A DNA stretch of 38,252 nucleotides from Alphaproteobacteria bacterium. GTDB taxonomy: Bacteria; Pseudomonadota; Alphaproteobacteria; 16-39-46. The stretch spans positions 1-38,252 of the forward strand of contig JAGYKM010000009.1 of the NCBI GenBank assembly GCA_018401675.1, written 5' to 3'. Under the pieces are notes generated by a model, which was not told the origin of the DNA, made no database searches, and saw nothing but the letters and a program-made list of their open reading frames with translations. A program made the position numbers and the translations under genes. Shown piece after piece: positions 16,160-24,143 of the stretch (the stretch's first letter is position 1; each line of letters starts with the position of its first letter).

Positions 16160-17026
16160 TCATAAAAATAGAACTGGTATGTTGAGGTCCAGCATTATGG
16201 ATCTTATAGGGAGGAGTTCTTTAGGCTGTACCCCGTTTTCACCAGGAGTGTAGAAGAGATTTCTAGGAGCTTTTGCAAGTGTCAATAAAAGCAGTAAATA
16301 AGGCGGAACTAAAGAGGTGAGAAGGAATTCAGGATGCCATTGAAGGCCTACTACCCAGTCGTGGCTGGTGGATTCGATGGCTTCAATGATGCCGTCGGAA
16401 GTGCGAGCTGTGATTTTTAAGTTTTTGCCCAACCTGGAGATGGCTTCGTGATGAATACTGTTTGTTTCAAAGTTTTTTTCTGAGCCCGCACAGTGAGCCA
16501 GAATTGATCCTGGCGTAATGGTGATGGGGTGAGCCAGATCTGCTGGTGTTTTATACCAATGGACCAGAGGTTCAAAAAGAGGACTTTGAAGAGTGTCTAC
16601 CTGGCCCAGTTCTCCACCAAAAGCTTTGTTGATCAGTTGAGCTCCACGGCAGAGTCCCATGATAGGGATATTTCTTTTCAAAGCCCGGGAGAGAAGCTCA
16701 AGTTCATAAGTGGTTCTGACTAAGTCAGGATTGGCTTGGGGGTTTAGGAGATATTCTGAGACATTGGTATGGGGTGGAATGTGGGTTTCAAATGATCCTC
16801 CACCACCGGGAAAAACCAGACCTTGGCATAAGTCTAAATAAGCATCGATTTCTTCCCAAACATAGGGTAGATAGAAGGGTGCCCCTCCTGCTTGATAAAT
16901 GGCATTGGCTTCATAAATCCGTAAGGCGTAAAACGGGAAATCGGAAAAGGTTGGTAACGAGGCTTGATCTGGTTGAAAACCAGCATTGCAATAGGCCAGA
17001 GGCACGCCAATCATAGGTTTTTTCAT
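16160..17026 (-). CDS. Class-I glutamine amidotransferase-like hydrolase (peptidase C26, PuuD-like)
   Basis: The 288-aa protein belongs to the gamma-glutamyl hydrolase family that cleaves gamma-glutamyl amides, such as gamma-glutamyl-GABA in putrescine breakdown. The triad is visible: nucleophile C126 in MGLCRGAQLIN, H231 and E233 in LQWHPEF. The oxyanion region FPGGGG (72-77) is also present. The start at 17026 (MKKPMIGVPLA) has AAGGA 7 nt upstream. The C-terminal ~40 residues after the catalytic Glu are longer than in the core family and end in a hydrophobic LNIPVLFL. No other polyamine genes are nearby, so the substrate is not known. Confidence 0.85.
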   Translation of the reverse strand: MKKPMIGVPLAYCNAGFQPDQASLPTFSDFPFYALRIYEANAIYQAGGAPFYLPYVWEEIDAYLDLCQGLVFPGGGGSFETHIPPHTNVSEYLLNPQANPDLVRTTYELELLSRALKRNIPIMGLCRGAQLINKAFGGELGQVDTLQSPLFEPLVHWYKTPADLAHPITITPGSILAHCAGSEKNFETNSIHHEAISRLGKNLKITARTSDGIIEAIESTSHDWVVGLQWHPEFLLTSLVPPYLLLLLTLAKAPRNLFYTPGENGVQPKELLPIRSIMLDLNIPVLFL

Positions 17027-17209
17027 AAGAAGTCCTTGTTTAAAAAGTCTTAGAGAAAAGTGTAAGGGGTGAAACAGTGTTTGGATCTATGCAAAAAATG
17101 GATGGTTTAAAAAGGATGTTCCTTTGAAGCCCCAATTTCAAGTCAAAATATATCAAAGGACTAATGACGTTATGCGTGTGGTTATCAGAAATACACGGGA
17201 GGAACCCTA

Positions 17210-17692
17210 ATGGAATTTATGGAACTGGCCATTCAGGAGGCACAAAAGGCATATGAACGAGGAGAGATCCCAGTAGGGGCAGTGGCTGTGGATCATCGTT
17301 TGGGTCAAGTGGTGGCTACGGCTTCTAATGAAATGCTGGCGCGTAAGGATGCCGTGGCACATGCAGAAATGCAGCTCATTAAAAAAGTTTTAGAAACCAA
17401 CGGGTCTGATCGGTTTTATGAGGCCATAGATGTGTATGTAACATTGGAGCCATGTCCTATGTGTGCTCAAGCTTTAGCCATAATGCGCCCCCGACGCATT
17501 TACTTTGGAGCCTATGATCCTAAATCTGGAGGTGTGGATCATGGAGCGAAGATATTTACGGCCTCTAGCTGTCACTTTCATCCTGAAATAATTGGTGGGT
17601 TTTACGAGACAGAATGCCAAGATCTCTTGAGCAAGTTTTTCAAGAAAATTCGCCACGATCTGAAGAATAAGGGTGCTTCAACCAAGGATTAA
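17210..17692 (+). CDS. tadA: tRNA-specific adenosine deaminase TadA
   Basis: TadA converts A34 to inosine in the anticodon of tRNA-Arg(ACG). The 160-aa protein has the zinc site of the cytidine-deaminase fold: H51-A-E53 (AHAEMQ) and P81-C82-P-M-C85 in LEPCPMC. The N-terminal GEIPVGAV and the RRIYFGAYDPKSGG loop are characteristic of TadA. GGGAGGA lies 6 nt before the ATG at 17210. It heads a plus-strand group with purC-bolA-grxD; purC starts 76 bp later. Length is normal. Confidence 0.93.
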   Translation: MEFMELAIQEAQKAYERGEIPVGAVAVDHRLGQVVATASNEMLARKDAVAHAEMQLIKKVLETNGSDRFYEAIDVYVTLEPCPMCAQALAIMRPRRIYFGAYDPKSGGVDHGAKIFTASSCHFHPEIIGGFYETECQDLLSKFFKKIRHDLKNKGASTKD

Positions 17693-17768
17693 TCTAGTTG
17701 AGAAACCAGATGGGAATTGCTATAGGTTAAAGCGGTACTTTCCCACGAGAGCGTAAAGGATGACGGCT

Positions 17769-18533
17769 ATGAATCGACGTGAGCGTGTTCCTCTTTATAA
17801 GGCTGAAACTAAAGTAATTTTTGAAGGTATGGAACCAGGCACCTACATTCATTACTTTAAAGATGCCGTGCAAGTGGACAATGAGACCCATGAGATTCAC
17901 GGTAAAGGAGCGGTTAATAACCGCTTATCCGAGATGGTTATGGTTACATTAGGCTCCATGGGAATTCCAACGCATTTTATCCGGCGTTTAAATATGCGTG
18001 AGCAGGTGGTTCGCGCCTTAGATCTTCTAAAAGTCAAGGTGGTAGTTAGAAACACAGCTGCTGGAACTTTTGTCTCAAGGTTTGGTTTGGAAGAGGGCAT
18101 GCGTTTGCCACGGCCCATTGTAGAATTTTTATGGCAGCAAGAGGGGCATCCTTTTCAATATGTAAGCGAAGAGCATATAACAGCTTTTGGCTGGGCGGCG
18201 CCGGCAGAAATTGAAGAAATGACAGGTTTAGCGCTTCGGATTAATGATTTTCTAACTGGGTTATTTTTTGCAATCGGTGTCCAATTGGTGGATTGTAAAC
18301 TCCAGTTTGGTCGTTGCTATAGTGATTTTCATGATGAATCACGGCTTGTGTTAGCCGATGAGATCACCCCTGATGGGTGCCGACTATTGGATATTAAGTC
18401 TCAGCAGAAATTTGACCGAGGCAGCTATGCTTCCTTTAGTACAGAAGGCGCCTTTGATTACCAAGAGATCGGACGTAGATTTGGGTTTTCTGGACCGCTA
18501 GGTGTGGTACCTCAAAAGGTTGATGGAGAATAA
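17769..18533 (+). CDS. purC: Phosphoribosylaminoimidazole-succinocarboxamide (SAICAR) synthase
   Basis: PurC joins aspartate to CAIR with ATP in purine synthesis. The start is set at the ATG at 17769 because AAAGGA (17755-17760) is then 8 nt away; an ATG at 17760 overlaps that site. The 254-aa product shows YKAETKVIFEG, the YFKDAVQVDN segment, NNRLSEMV, the VVRNTAAGTF strand, DCKLQFGR, LADEITPDGCRLLD and the KFDRGSY motif. bolA follows after 4 bp. The genes purS, purQ and purL, usual neighbours between purC and bolA in Alphaproteobacteria, are absent here. Confidence 0.94.
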   Translation: MNRRERVPLYKAETKVIFEGMEPGTYIHYFKDAVQVDNETHEIHGKGAVNNRLSEMVMVTLGSMGIPTHFIRRLNMREQVVRALDLLKVKVVVRNTAAGTFVSRFGLEEGMRLPRPIVEFLWQQEGHPFQYVSEEHITAFGWAAPAEIEEMTGLALRINDFLTGLFFAIGVQLVDCKLQFGRCYSDFHDESRLVLADEITPDGCRLLDIKSQQKFDRGSYASFSTEGAFDYQEIGRRFGFSGPLGVVPQKVDGE

Positions 18534-18537
18534 GAAC

Positions 18538-18789
18538 ATGCCTATTGCACAAGATAAGCTGGAAGACTTGCTCAAGCATGCGTTCCCTAAGAGTCAAGTA
18601 ACGGTAACCGATACCGTAGGAGATGCTGACCACTATGAAGTGAAGGTCTGTTCTTCTCAATTTAAAGGAAAATCACTTATGGAGCAGCACAAGATGGTCC
18701 ATATGGCATTGGGATCTTTGTTAGCGGGTCAACTCCATGCCATTAGTATAAAAACCGTTGCTACTGAAGAGGATTCTGTAAATGTCTAA
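18538..18789 (+). CDS. bolA: BolA family protein
   Basis: BolA-like proteins bind monothiol glutaredoxins through a shared [2Fe-2S] cluster and take part in iron-sulfur handling. The start is placed at ATG 18538 (MPIAQDKLEDLL), with GGAG 9 nt upstream and 4 bp after the purC stop. The 83-aa product has the fold's helix-turn region DHYEVKVCSSQFKGKSLMEQHKMV and the conserved H in LHAISIKTV. Its 3' end overlaps grxD by 8 bp, a pairing that supports joint function. Confidence 0.93.
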   Translation: MPIAQDKLEDLLKHAFPKSQVTVTDTVGDADHYEVKVCSSQFKGKSLMEQHKMVHMALGSLLAGQLHAISIKTVATEEDSVNV

Positions 18790-19117
18790 ACTTTCCGATA
18801 ACACAAGAGCCCTTATTGAGGATTATCTCCATCAAACTCCAGTGGTTCTTTTTATGAAGGGGACACCTGAGATGCCCATGTGTGGGTTTTCTGGCGTTGT
18901 TGTTCGTGCTCTAGAGGCCTTTAAGGTTCCCTTTATGGGCGTAAACGTTCTTGATAATGATGAAATCCGGGAGGGGATAAAACTATATAGTGAATGGCCT
19001 ACCATCCCCCAGCTTTATATAAATTCTGAATTTGTAGGCGGTGCTGATATTGTTCGGGATTTGTATGAATCAGGTGAATGGAAGAAACTACTGGAAGATC
19101 AAGGTATTATTTCTTAA
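18782..19117 (+). CDS. grxD: Monothiol glutaredoxin (Grx4/GrxD)
   Basis: The 111-aa protein has the CGFS active site (C34) after KGTPEMPM and the glutathione-binding residues WPTIPQLYIN and GGADIV. Such proteins carry and transfer [2Fe-2S] clusters, often with BolA. The start overlaps the end of bolA by 8 bp. A strong two-way terminator lies about 80 bp downstream. Normal length, no oddities. Confidence 0.95.
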   Translation: MSKLSDNTRALIEDYLHQTPVVLFMKGTPEMPMCGFSGVVVRALEAFKVPFMGVNVLDNDEIREGIKLYSEWPTIPQLYINSEFVGGADIVRDLYESGEWKKLLEDQGIIS

Positions 19118-19193
19118 AATTTGGCTATCAAAAGTACTATGAGTTAGACATGGCCCGATTTATTAGGTCTTGAATCTCATGGCGGCACTCATA

Positions 19194-19223
19194 AAAAAAC
19201 CCTCCGTAAAAGGAGGGTTTTTT
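19194..19223. terminator. Bidirectional terminator between grxD and rpsD
   Basis: A-run, CCCTCC, loop GTAAAA, GGAGGG, T-run: a symmetric hairpin with A's on one side and T's on the other, so it works for both converging genes. Confidence 0.9.
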
Positions 19224-19242
19224 AGTGTAGACGAAGATCTTG

Positions 19243-19857
19243 TTATCGAGAGTAAAACTCAATAACCAGGTTCGGTTCCATTTGAGTGGGATAGGGAATT
19301 TCAGCCAGCTCAGGCGTCCGTACAAAGCTGCCTTTAAGGGCCTTTGCATCCACAGTCATATAATCAGGGGTTTCCCGTTCTGCTGATTGTAGAGCTTCGA
19401 GGATCAAAGGGATGCCCCGAGCCTTTTCAGCCACTTCAATGATGTCACCAGGTTTTACCAGGTAAGAAGGGATGTTAACGCGTTTTCCATTCACACATAT
19501 GTGTCCATGGTTAACCACCTGACGGGATGCGAACACCGTAGGGGCAAATTTCATGCGATAGACCACAGCATCTAGGCGCCTTTCCAGAAGACCAACGAGG
19601 TTTTCTCCCGTATCTCCCTTGCGGCGAATGGCCTCATGATAGGCTTTACGGAATTGACGTTCTGTGATGTTTCCGTAGTAAAGGCGCAGTTTCTGCTTAG
19701 CAAGAAGCTGAATGCCATAATCGGAAGGTTTTCCACGACGCTGTCCGTGTTGTCCGGGCCTATAGTCTCTTGAATTAATAGGACTTTTGGGGCGACCCCA
19801 TAGATTGACGCCAAGACGTCGATTGCTTTTATATTTGGATTCTAAACGTTTGGTCAT
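19243..19857 (-). CDS. rpsD: 30S ribosomal protein S4
   Basis: The 204-aa primary 16S-rRNA-binding protein, also important for translational accuracy. It starts [21 protein letters not shown] and has the [13 protein letters not shown] helix region. The S4 RNA-binding domain follows ([40 protein letters not shown]), and it ends in [14 protein letters not shown] lies 6 nt before the ATG. As in many Alphaproteobacteria it stands apart from the main ribosomal operons. A TTGACA box is found upstream at about 20010. Confidence 0.97.
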   Translation of the reverse strand: MTKRLESKYKSNRRLGVNLWGRPKSPINSRDYRPGQHGQRRGKPSDYGIQLLAKQKLRLYYGNITERQFRKAYHEAIRRKGDTGENLVGLLERRLDAVVYRMKFAPTVFASRQVVNHGHICVNGKRVNIPSYLVKPGDIIEVAEKARGIPLILEALQSAERETPDYMTVDAKALKGSFVRTPELAEIPYPTQMEPNLVIEFYSR

Positions 19858-19983
19858 AAAAATCCTGTGACATTAAGTTAACAGTTACACCTTCTGCACA
19901 GAGATCTCCTATTTTACGCCATAACGCTGATACAGGTGATGGGATCGGAGAAAACTGTAAAAAGATTCTTCAAAGTTTCGTCT

Positions 19984-20013
19984 TACCTACACTCATTTAA
20001 GATGCTTTGTCAA
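19984..20013 (-). promoter_or_regulatory. Possible rpsD promoter
   Basis: A perfect TTGACA (-35, positions 20013-20008 on minus) lies about 155 bp upstream of rpsD. The -10 is poor (TAGGTA at 18-bp spacing), so this is a weak call. The rest of the 290-bp gap (19858-20147) shows no gene. Confidence 0.3.
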
Positions 20014-20147
20014 ATGTTTTTGAGTCTTAAGAAGGCTATTATGGCATGAAGGACTTCAAAGAAGAGTTTTTTGAGTAACCAGAGGCGGCAAAGAACCTAT
20101 AGGCTTTTCGAAAGTAGGAGGCAAAGACGGGTGAGGGGCTCCAGGAG

Positions 20148-20903
20148 TTAAGGCTTCCACCGGTAGTATACTAGAGCCTTAACAATGCCTCGTAGCGTGC
20201 TGACTTCTTGTTTGGTTAATTGTAGGCGATTGAAAATATTGCGCACGTTAATGAGCATATCTGGCTTCTTGGCTGGCACCCGCCAGAAATTGGCGGTATC
20301 CAGCTCCCCCTCCAGTTGATCGAGAAACCCATAGAGCTCATCTTGTGTGGCATAGGTATTGCCTCGCCCAGAGAGATGAGTGGGAGAAAAAGTTGACGGA
20401 AGATGGGTTTGAAAAAATTCGTACCCGATAAGCAAAACAGCCTGCGCAAGATTCAAAGAATCAAAAAGGGTACTGGTGGGAATTTGAATCAAAGCACGGG
20501 CGCGCATCACGTCTTGATTGCCTAGGCCAGAAGGCTCGGTACCAAAAAGGATGCCTACTGCGGCATCTTCTTGGGTGAATTTATAGATTTCTTGGGCGGC
20601 ATGACGAGGGGTGTAAACTGGTTTTACCATATCCCGTGACTTAGACCCCGTGGCATATATGACTTGGAGGTCAGCACAAGCCTCCTGAGTGGAGGGGTAG
20701 ATTTGTATGGCCTCTAGAATCTCATTAGCTCCTGAGGCCATCTTGCGGGTTTCGAGATTAAGCCAATTGGTTTTAGGTCGGACCAAGCGCAGTTGAGTGA
20801 GTCCAAAGTTCATCATGGCTCGTGCGCAAGCACCAATATTGCCGCTGCCTTGGGGATCAATAAGAATAATGGTTGGTGGGTGGGCACAAGTGGGTTCAAT
20901 CAT
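20148..20903 (-). CDS. trmJ: tRNA (cytidine/uridine-32 2'-O-) methyltransferase TrmJ
   Basis: A SPOUT (SpoU family) methyltransferase for tRNA position 32. The start is set at ATG 20903, four bases after the cysS stop; the longer frame from 21011 would overlap cysS by about 100 bp and adds no family-like sequence. The 251-aa product shows the three SPOUT motifs: GNIGACARAMMNFG, LFGTEPSGLGN and DSLNLAQAV. The C-terminal helical extension (YATQDELYGFLDQLE) is typical of TrmJ. It is probably the last gene of gltX-cysS-trmJ. Other SpoU methyltransferases (TrmL, TrmH) lack this C-terminal extension. Confidence 0.88.
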   Translation of the reverse strand: MIEPTCAHPPTIILIDPQGSGNIGACARAMMNFGLTQLRLVRPKTNWLNLETRKMASGANEILEAIQIYPSTQEACADLQVIYATGSKSRDMVKPVYTPRHAAQEIYKFTQEDAAVGILFGTEPSGLGNQDVMRARALIQIPTSTLFDSLNLAQAVLLIGYEFFQTHLPSTFSPTHLSGRGNTYATQDELYGFLDQLEGELDTANFWRVPAKKPDMLINVRNIFNRLQLTKQEVSTLRGIVKALVYYRWKP

Positions 20904-20907
20904 CGCA

Positions 20908-22362
20908 CTAGGCCGGTATAGGTTCGTTGGGAGATAAGGTATGCCAAGTGGTTCCTTGGGGCGTGTCTTCAAGAATAATGCGATTTTGAAGCAAATGGAG
21001 ACGTATTTCATCGGCCTTGGAAAAATCTTTAGAGGCTCTCGCTTGTTTTCTTTCTTCTATGAAAGAAGTGATTTGGTCTACGGACAGTGTAGGAAGAATG
21101 GGTTTTTCAAACCACTCTTGCGGGCTACTTTGCAAGAGGCCTAAAAAAGCCCCCCCAGTATACAAAAACTGGGCAAGGACTTGTTTTTTAGCAATATCTT
21201 CCTCCTGGAGGATTTTCTTTGCTAAGCCATGTAAAGAGGCCAGGGCTTTTGGCGTATTCAAATCATCCAGCAAGTCGGCTAAAATATCTTGTGGCAAAGC
21301 GCTGGTGGTATTCTCCACTCCTGGCGCGGAACTAAGCCCACTTTGAAGGGCTCGGTAGAGACGATCAAGGCTTTTTTGTGCGGCGTGCAAAGACGCGGAT
21401 GTCCAATTTAAGGGCTGTTTGTAATGACTTGAAAGAAGAGCATACCGAATGGCTTCGCCAGAATGGGTTTTGAGAAGATCATGAGGGGTCAAAAAATTGC
21501 CTAAGGATTTAGACATCTTCTCTCCATTAACCAGTAAGTATCCATTATGAACCCAATAAGAAACAAAAGGCGCTTTATGGAAGCAGGTGCTCTGGGCTCT
21601 TTCATTTTCATGATGAGGAAAAATAAGATCTTGCCCACCGCCATGTATATCGAAACTAGGGCCCATCAAATGAGCGCTCATGGCAGAACATTCTATATGC
21701 CATCCTGGCCGTCCGCGGCCCCAGGGGCTCTCCCATCCGATTTCGTCTGATAGGGAGGGTTTCCACAAGACAAAATCATGAGGATGCTTTTTTGTAAGGC
21801 CAATTTCCACGCGCGCCCCTGCCATAAGCAGATCGGTATCATGATGAGATAAGGCGCCATACTGAATGTCACTTTCTACAGAGAAGAAGACATGATTCTC
21901 TTCTACGTAAGCATGGTTTGTGGCGATCAATCCTTCTATCATAGAGATAATTTGGGGAATGTGATCGGTGGCTTTAGGTTCGAAAGTGGGCGGAAGATTG
22001 CCTAAAGCCGCCATATCTTCATGGAAATGTCTTGTGGTTTCTTCCGTCAGATGGGCCATAGAGCACTCTCTCTTCTGTGCTCTATGGATGATCTTATCAT
22101 CTATATCCGTAATATTACGAACATAGATGACCTTAGGGTATAGGGATCGCAAAACTCTGAATAATACGTCGAAGACCACATAACAACGGGCATTTCCAAT
22201 GTGGGCCCTATCATACACAGTGGGGCCACAAACATACATTTTTACGCACCCGGGAACCAAAGGCGTAAAAATCTCTTTGGTATGGGTGCTCGTGTTGGTA
22301 AGCCGAAGTTCAGGGGTTTCACTTCTGCCATTTTGAGAGGGTGATTTGGGGTTTAGAGACAT
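20908..22362 (-). CDS. cysS: Cysteinyl-tRNA synthetase
   Basis: The 484-aa class-I synthetase has HIGN in YDRAHIGNARCYVVFDV and KMSKS in NGEKMSKSLGN. The zinc ligands are in CGPTVYD, WHIECSAM and HHENERAQS. The C-terminal DALR-like helical domain ends in RLHLLQNRIILEDTPQGTTW. The start overlaps the end of gltX by 10 bp, showing coupling. trmJ follows at 4 bp. Nothing is missing. Confidence 0.97.
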   Translation of the reverse strand: MSLNPKSPSQNGRSETPELRLTNTSTHTKEIFTPLVPGCVKMYVCGPTVYDRAHIGNARCYVVFDVLFRVLRSLYPKVIYVRNITDIDDKIIHRAQKRECSMAHLTEETTRHFHEDMAALGNLPPTFEPKATDHIPQIISMIEGLIATNHAYVEENHVFFSVESDIQYGALSHHDTDLLMAGARVEIGLTKKHPHDFVLWKPSLSDEIGWESPWGRGRPGWHIECSAMSAHLMGPSFDIHGGGQDLIFPHHENERAQSTCFHKAPFVSYWVHNGYLLVNGEKMSKSLGNFLTPHDLLKTHSGEAIRYALLSSHYKQPLNWTSASLHAAQKSLDRLYRALQSGLSSAPGVENTTSALPQDILADLLDDLNTPKALASLHGLAKKILQEEDIAKKQVLAQFLYTGGAFLGLLQSSPQEWFEKPILPTLSVDQITSFIEERKQARASKDFSKADEIRLHLLQNRIILEDTPQGTTWHTLSPNEPIPA

Positions 22363-23717
22363 TGTTCTAGGCGCTCCAAAGATGACTGAGGCGAGATTAA
22401 GCGAAACAACTGTTTCATTTCAGGGCCGGTAGCTTGTCCTGTCAAGGCTTGACGTAGAGGGCTAAATAGTTCTTTTCCTTTTCTTCCCGTACTGAGCTTC
22501 AGTTCATCCGTCCATTCTTTCCAACTGGACTCCGTTAGAGGTGTTTTTGGAAAACACTCTATAGCTGCTTTAAAAAATTCTTTATCAGCTTTAAGCGTCT
22601 CAGGAGGTGACAGTTTGCCATGGCAAACTGTGTTCCAATACGCAACATCATCCAGAGTATGTAAGTTATCGCGAATAAGGGTCCATAATTCTTCACTTAC
22701 CAAAGGAAGCCCGCTTTGCTCAAGGCGTTCATGGGCCATGGGATAAGGCATTTCATGGAGCGTTTTTTCGTTGAGAAGGCGAATATCCTCTAGTTGAAAC
22801 TTAGGGGTGGCTTTTGAAAACTTTGCCAAGTCAAATCGGTGGATCAACGTGGATAAGGCCCACGTCGGTTCAATGGGGTCGCGACTTCCCAAGTTGGCAA
22901 GGTAACTCAAGACGGTAATGGGTTCTATGCCTTCCTCCCTCAAAGTTTCTACACCCATGCTGCCTTCTCTTTTTGATAAACCTTCCCCCGAGGCGGCGGT
23001 CAAAAGAGGGAGATGGGCAAATTGGATAGGCGGTGGGTTTTTATGCAAGGCTTCCATGAGTTGGATTTGAATGGCTGTATTGGTAATATGGTCATCGCCA
23101 CGGATAATGTGAGAAATTTGAAACTCTAAGTCATCCACTACGCTGGCTAACGTATAGAGAACTACGCCATCGCTACGTATGAGAATGGGATCAGATAAGT
23201 TATTGCTTTGAAAAGACATAGATCCATGCACCAGATCATTCCAGGTAATCTCCCCAGGCGTGAGTTGAAAACGCCAATGGTGGGGGCGTCCTTCAGATAC
23301 GAACTGGGAAATTTGCGTAGGAGATAAGTCTAGAGCGGCGCGATCATAAATGGGGGGGCGCCCTGCAGCAAGGGCTTGTTTCCTTTTAAAGTCCAGCTCT
23401 TGAGGGGTTTCAAAACAAGGATATAGACGTCCTTGCTCTTTGAGCAAAGTGGCGGCGTGATGGTAATGCTCAGCCCGTTCAGATTGACGCACAAAAATGT
23501 CCCAAGTAAGCCCCAACCATTCTAGATCCTTCATGATCTGAGACTCGAACTCTTTTGTAGACCGTTCTAAGTCCGTATCATCACTTCGAAGCATGAATAA
23601 CCCTCCATGGCTTTTTGCAAAAAGCCAGTTATCAAGGGCGCGTCGGACATTTCCAATATGAAGTAACCCCGTAGGAGAAGGGGCGATGCGGGTGATAACA
23701 GAAGAAGAAGGAGACAT
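22353..23717 (-). CDS. gltX: Glutamyl-tRNA synthetase
   Basis: The 454-aa class-I synthetase has the HIGH-type signature PSPTGLLHIGNVRRAL near the N-terminus and the KMSKS-type motif GLSKREGSMG. Alphaproteobacteria often carry two GltX copies, one acting on tRNA-Gln for the amidotransferase route. Which one this is cannot be told from this sequence. It is the first gene of gltX-cysS-trmJ. The upstream intergenic region holds DnaA-box-like sites, discussed separately. Confidence 0.95.
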   Translation of the reverse strand: MSPSSSVITRIAPSPTGLLHIGNVRRALDNWLFAKSHGGLFMLRSDDTDLERSTKEFESQIMKDLEWLGLTWDIFVRQSERAEHYHHAATLLKEQGRLYPCFETPQELDFKRKQALAAGRPPIYDRAALDLSPTQISQFVSEGRPHHWRFQLTPGEITWNDLVHGSMSFQSNNLSDPILIRSDGVVLYTLASVVDDLEFQISHIIRGDDHITNTAIQIQLMEALHKNPPPIQFAHLPLLTAASGEGLSKREGSMGVETLREEGIEPITVLSYLANLGSRDPIEPTWALSTLIHRFDLAKFSKATPKFQLEDIRLLNEKTLHEMPYPMAHERLEQSGLPLVSEELWTLIRDNLHTLDDVAYWNTVCHGKLSPPETLKADKEFFKAAIECFPKTPLTESSWKEWTDELKLSTGRKGKELFSPLRQALTGQATGPEMKQLFRLISPQSSLERLEQCL

Positions 23718-24143
23718 GGATGAAGACCTTATTTGTGGACAGATCTTAGATCTATCATACCTGAGCCTTCCATAAAATATAAATAGCGGCGGTTAGCTGA
23801 AAATTACTCAATACTTGTAAGTTATCAACATCCCACGTGCTCCCTAAGAAGAGAATATTAAGTGTAGTGTCAAGGTCAAATAAACCCAAAAGAGCCTGAG
23901 GGGTCATAATAAATATTCATTTAAAAACAAATATATAGATTATTTGCCCCAGGCGCGCCTTTGGGGCAAGAGTCGACAGACCCGCCTCTTTTAAGGGTTG
24001 CCAAGAGTTATCCCTATTTTATCCACAGTTTGGGACAACTTTTAAAGCCCGTAAGACAAACAACAGATATTTCCATAAGGGCTAGGCAGGAAAGGTCTCT
24101 TCAACCTTCATTTTACCCCTAAACGAAATAAAATGCTTCAAAA
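23718..24143. other. Intergenic region with DnaA boxes and strong hairpin; origin candidate
   Basis: This 426-bp gene-free stretch has a perfect DnaA box TTATCCACA at 24019-24027, a one-mismatch box TTATCAACA at 23822-23830, and a weaker TTATCCCTA at 24008-24016. It also has a very AT-rich run (about 23907-23945), a GANTC site (GAGTC, 23970-23974) and a perfect 8-bp stem (TTGCCCCA/TGGGGCAA, 23944-23969) whose loop contains GGCGCGCC. Genes to the left are mainly on minus and to the right mainly on plus, as expected around an origin. No parA/parB, dnaA or hemE is adjacent, so the origin reading is tentative. It must also hold the gltX promoter. Confidence 0.35.
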
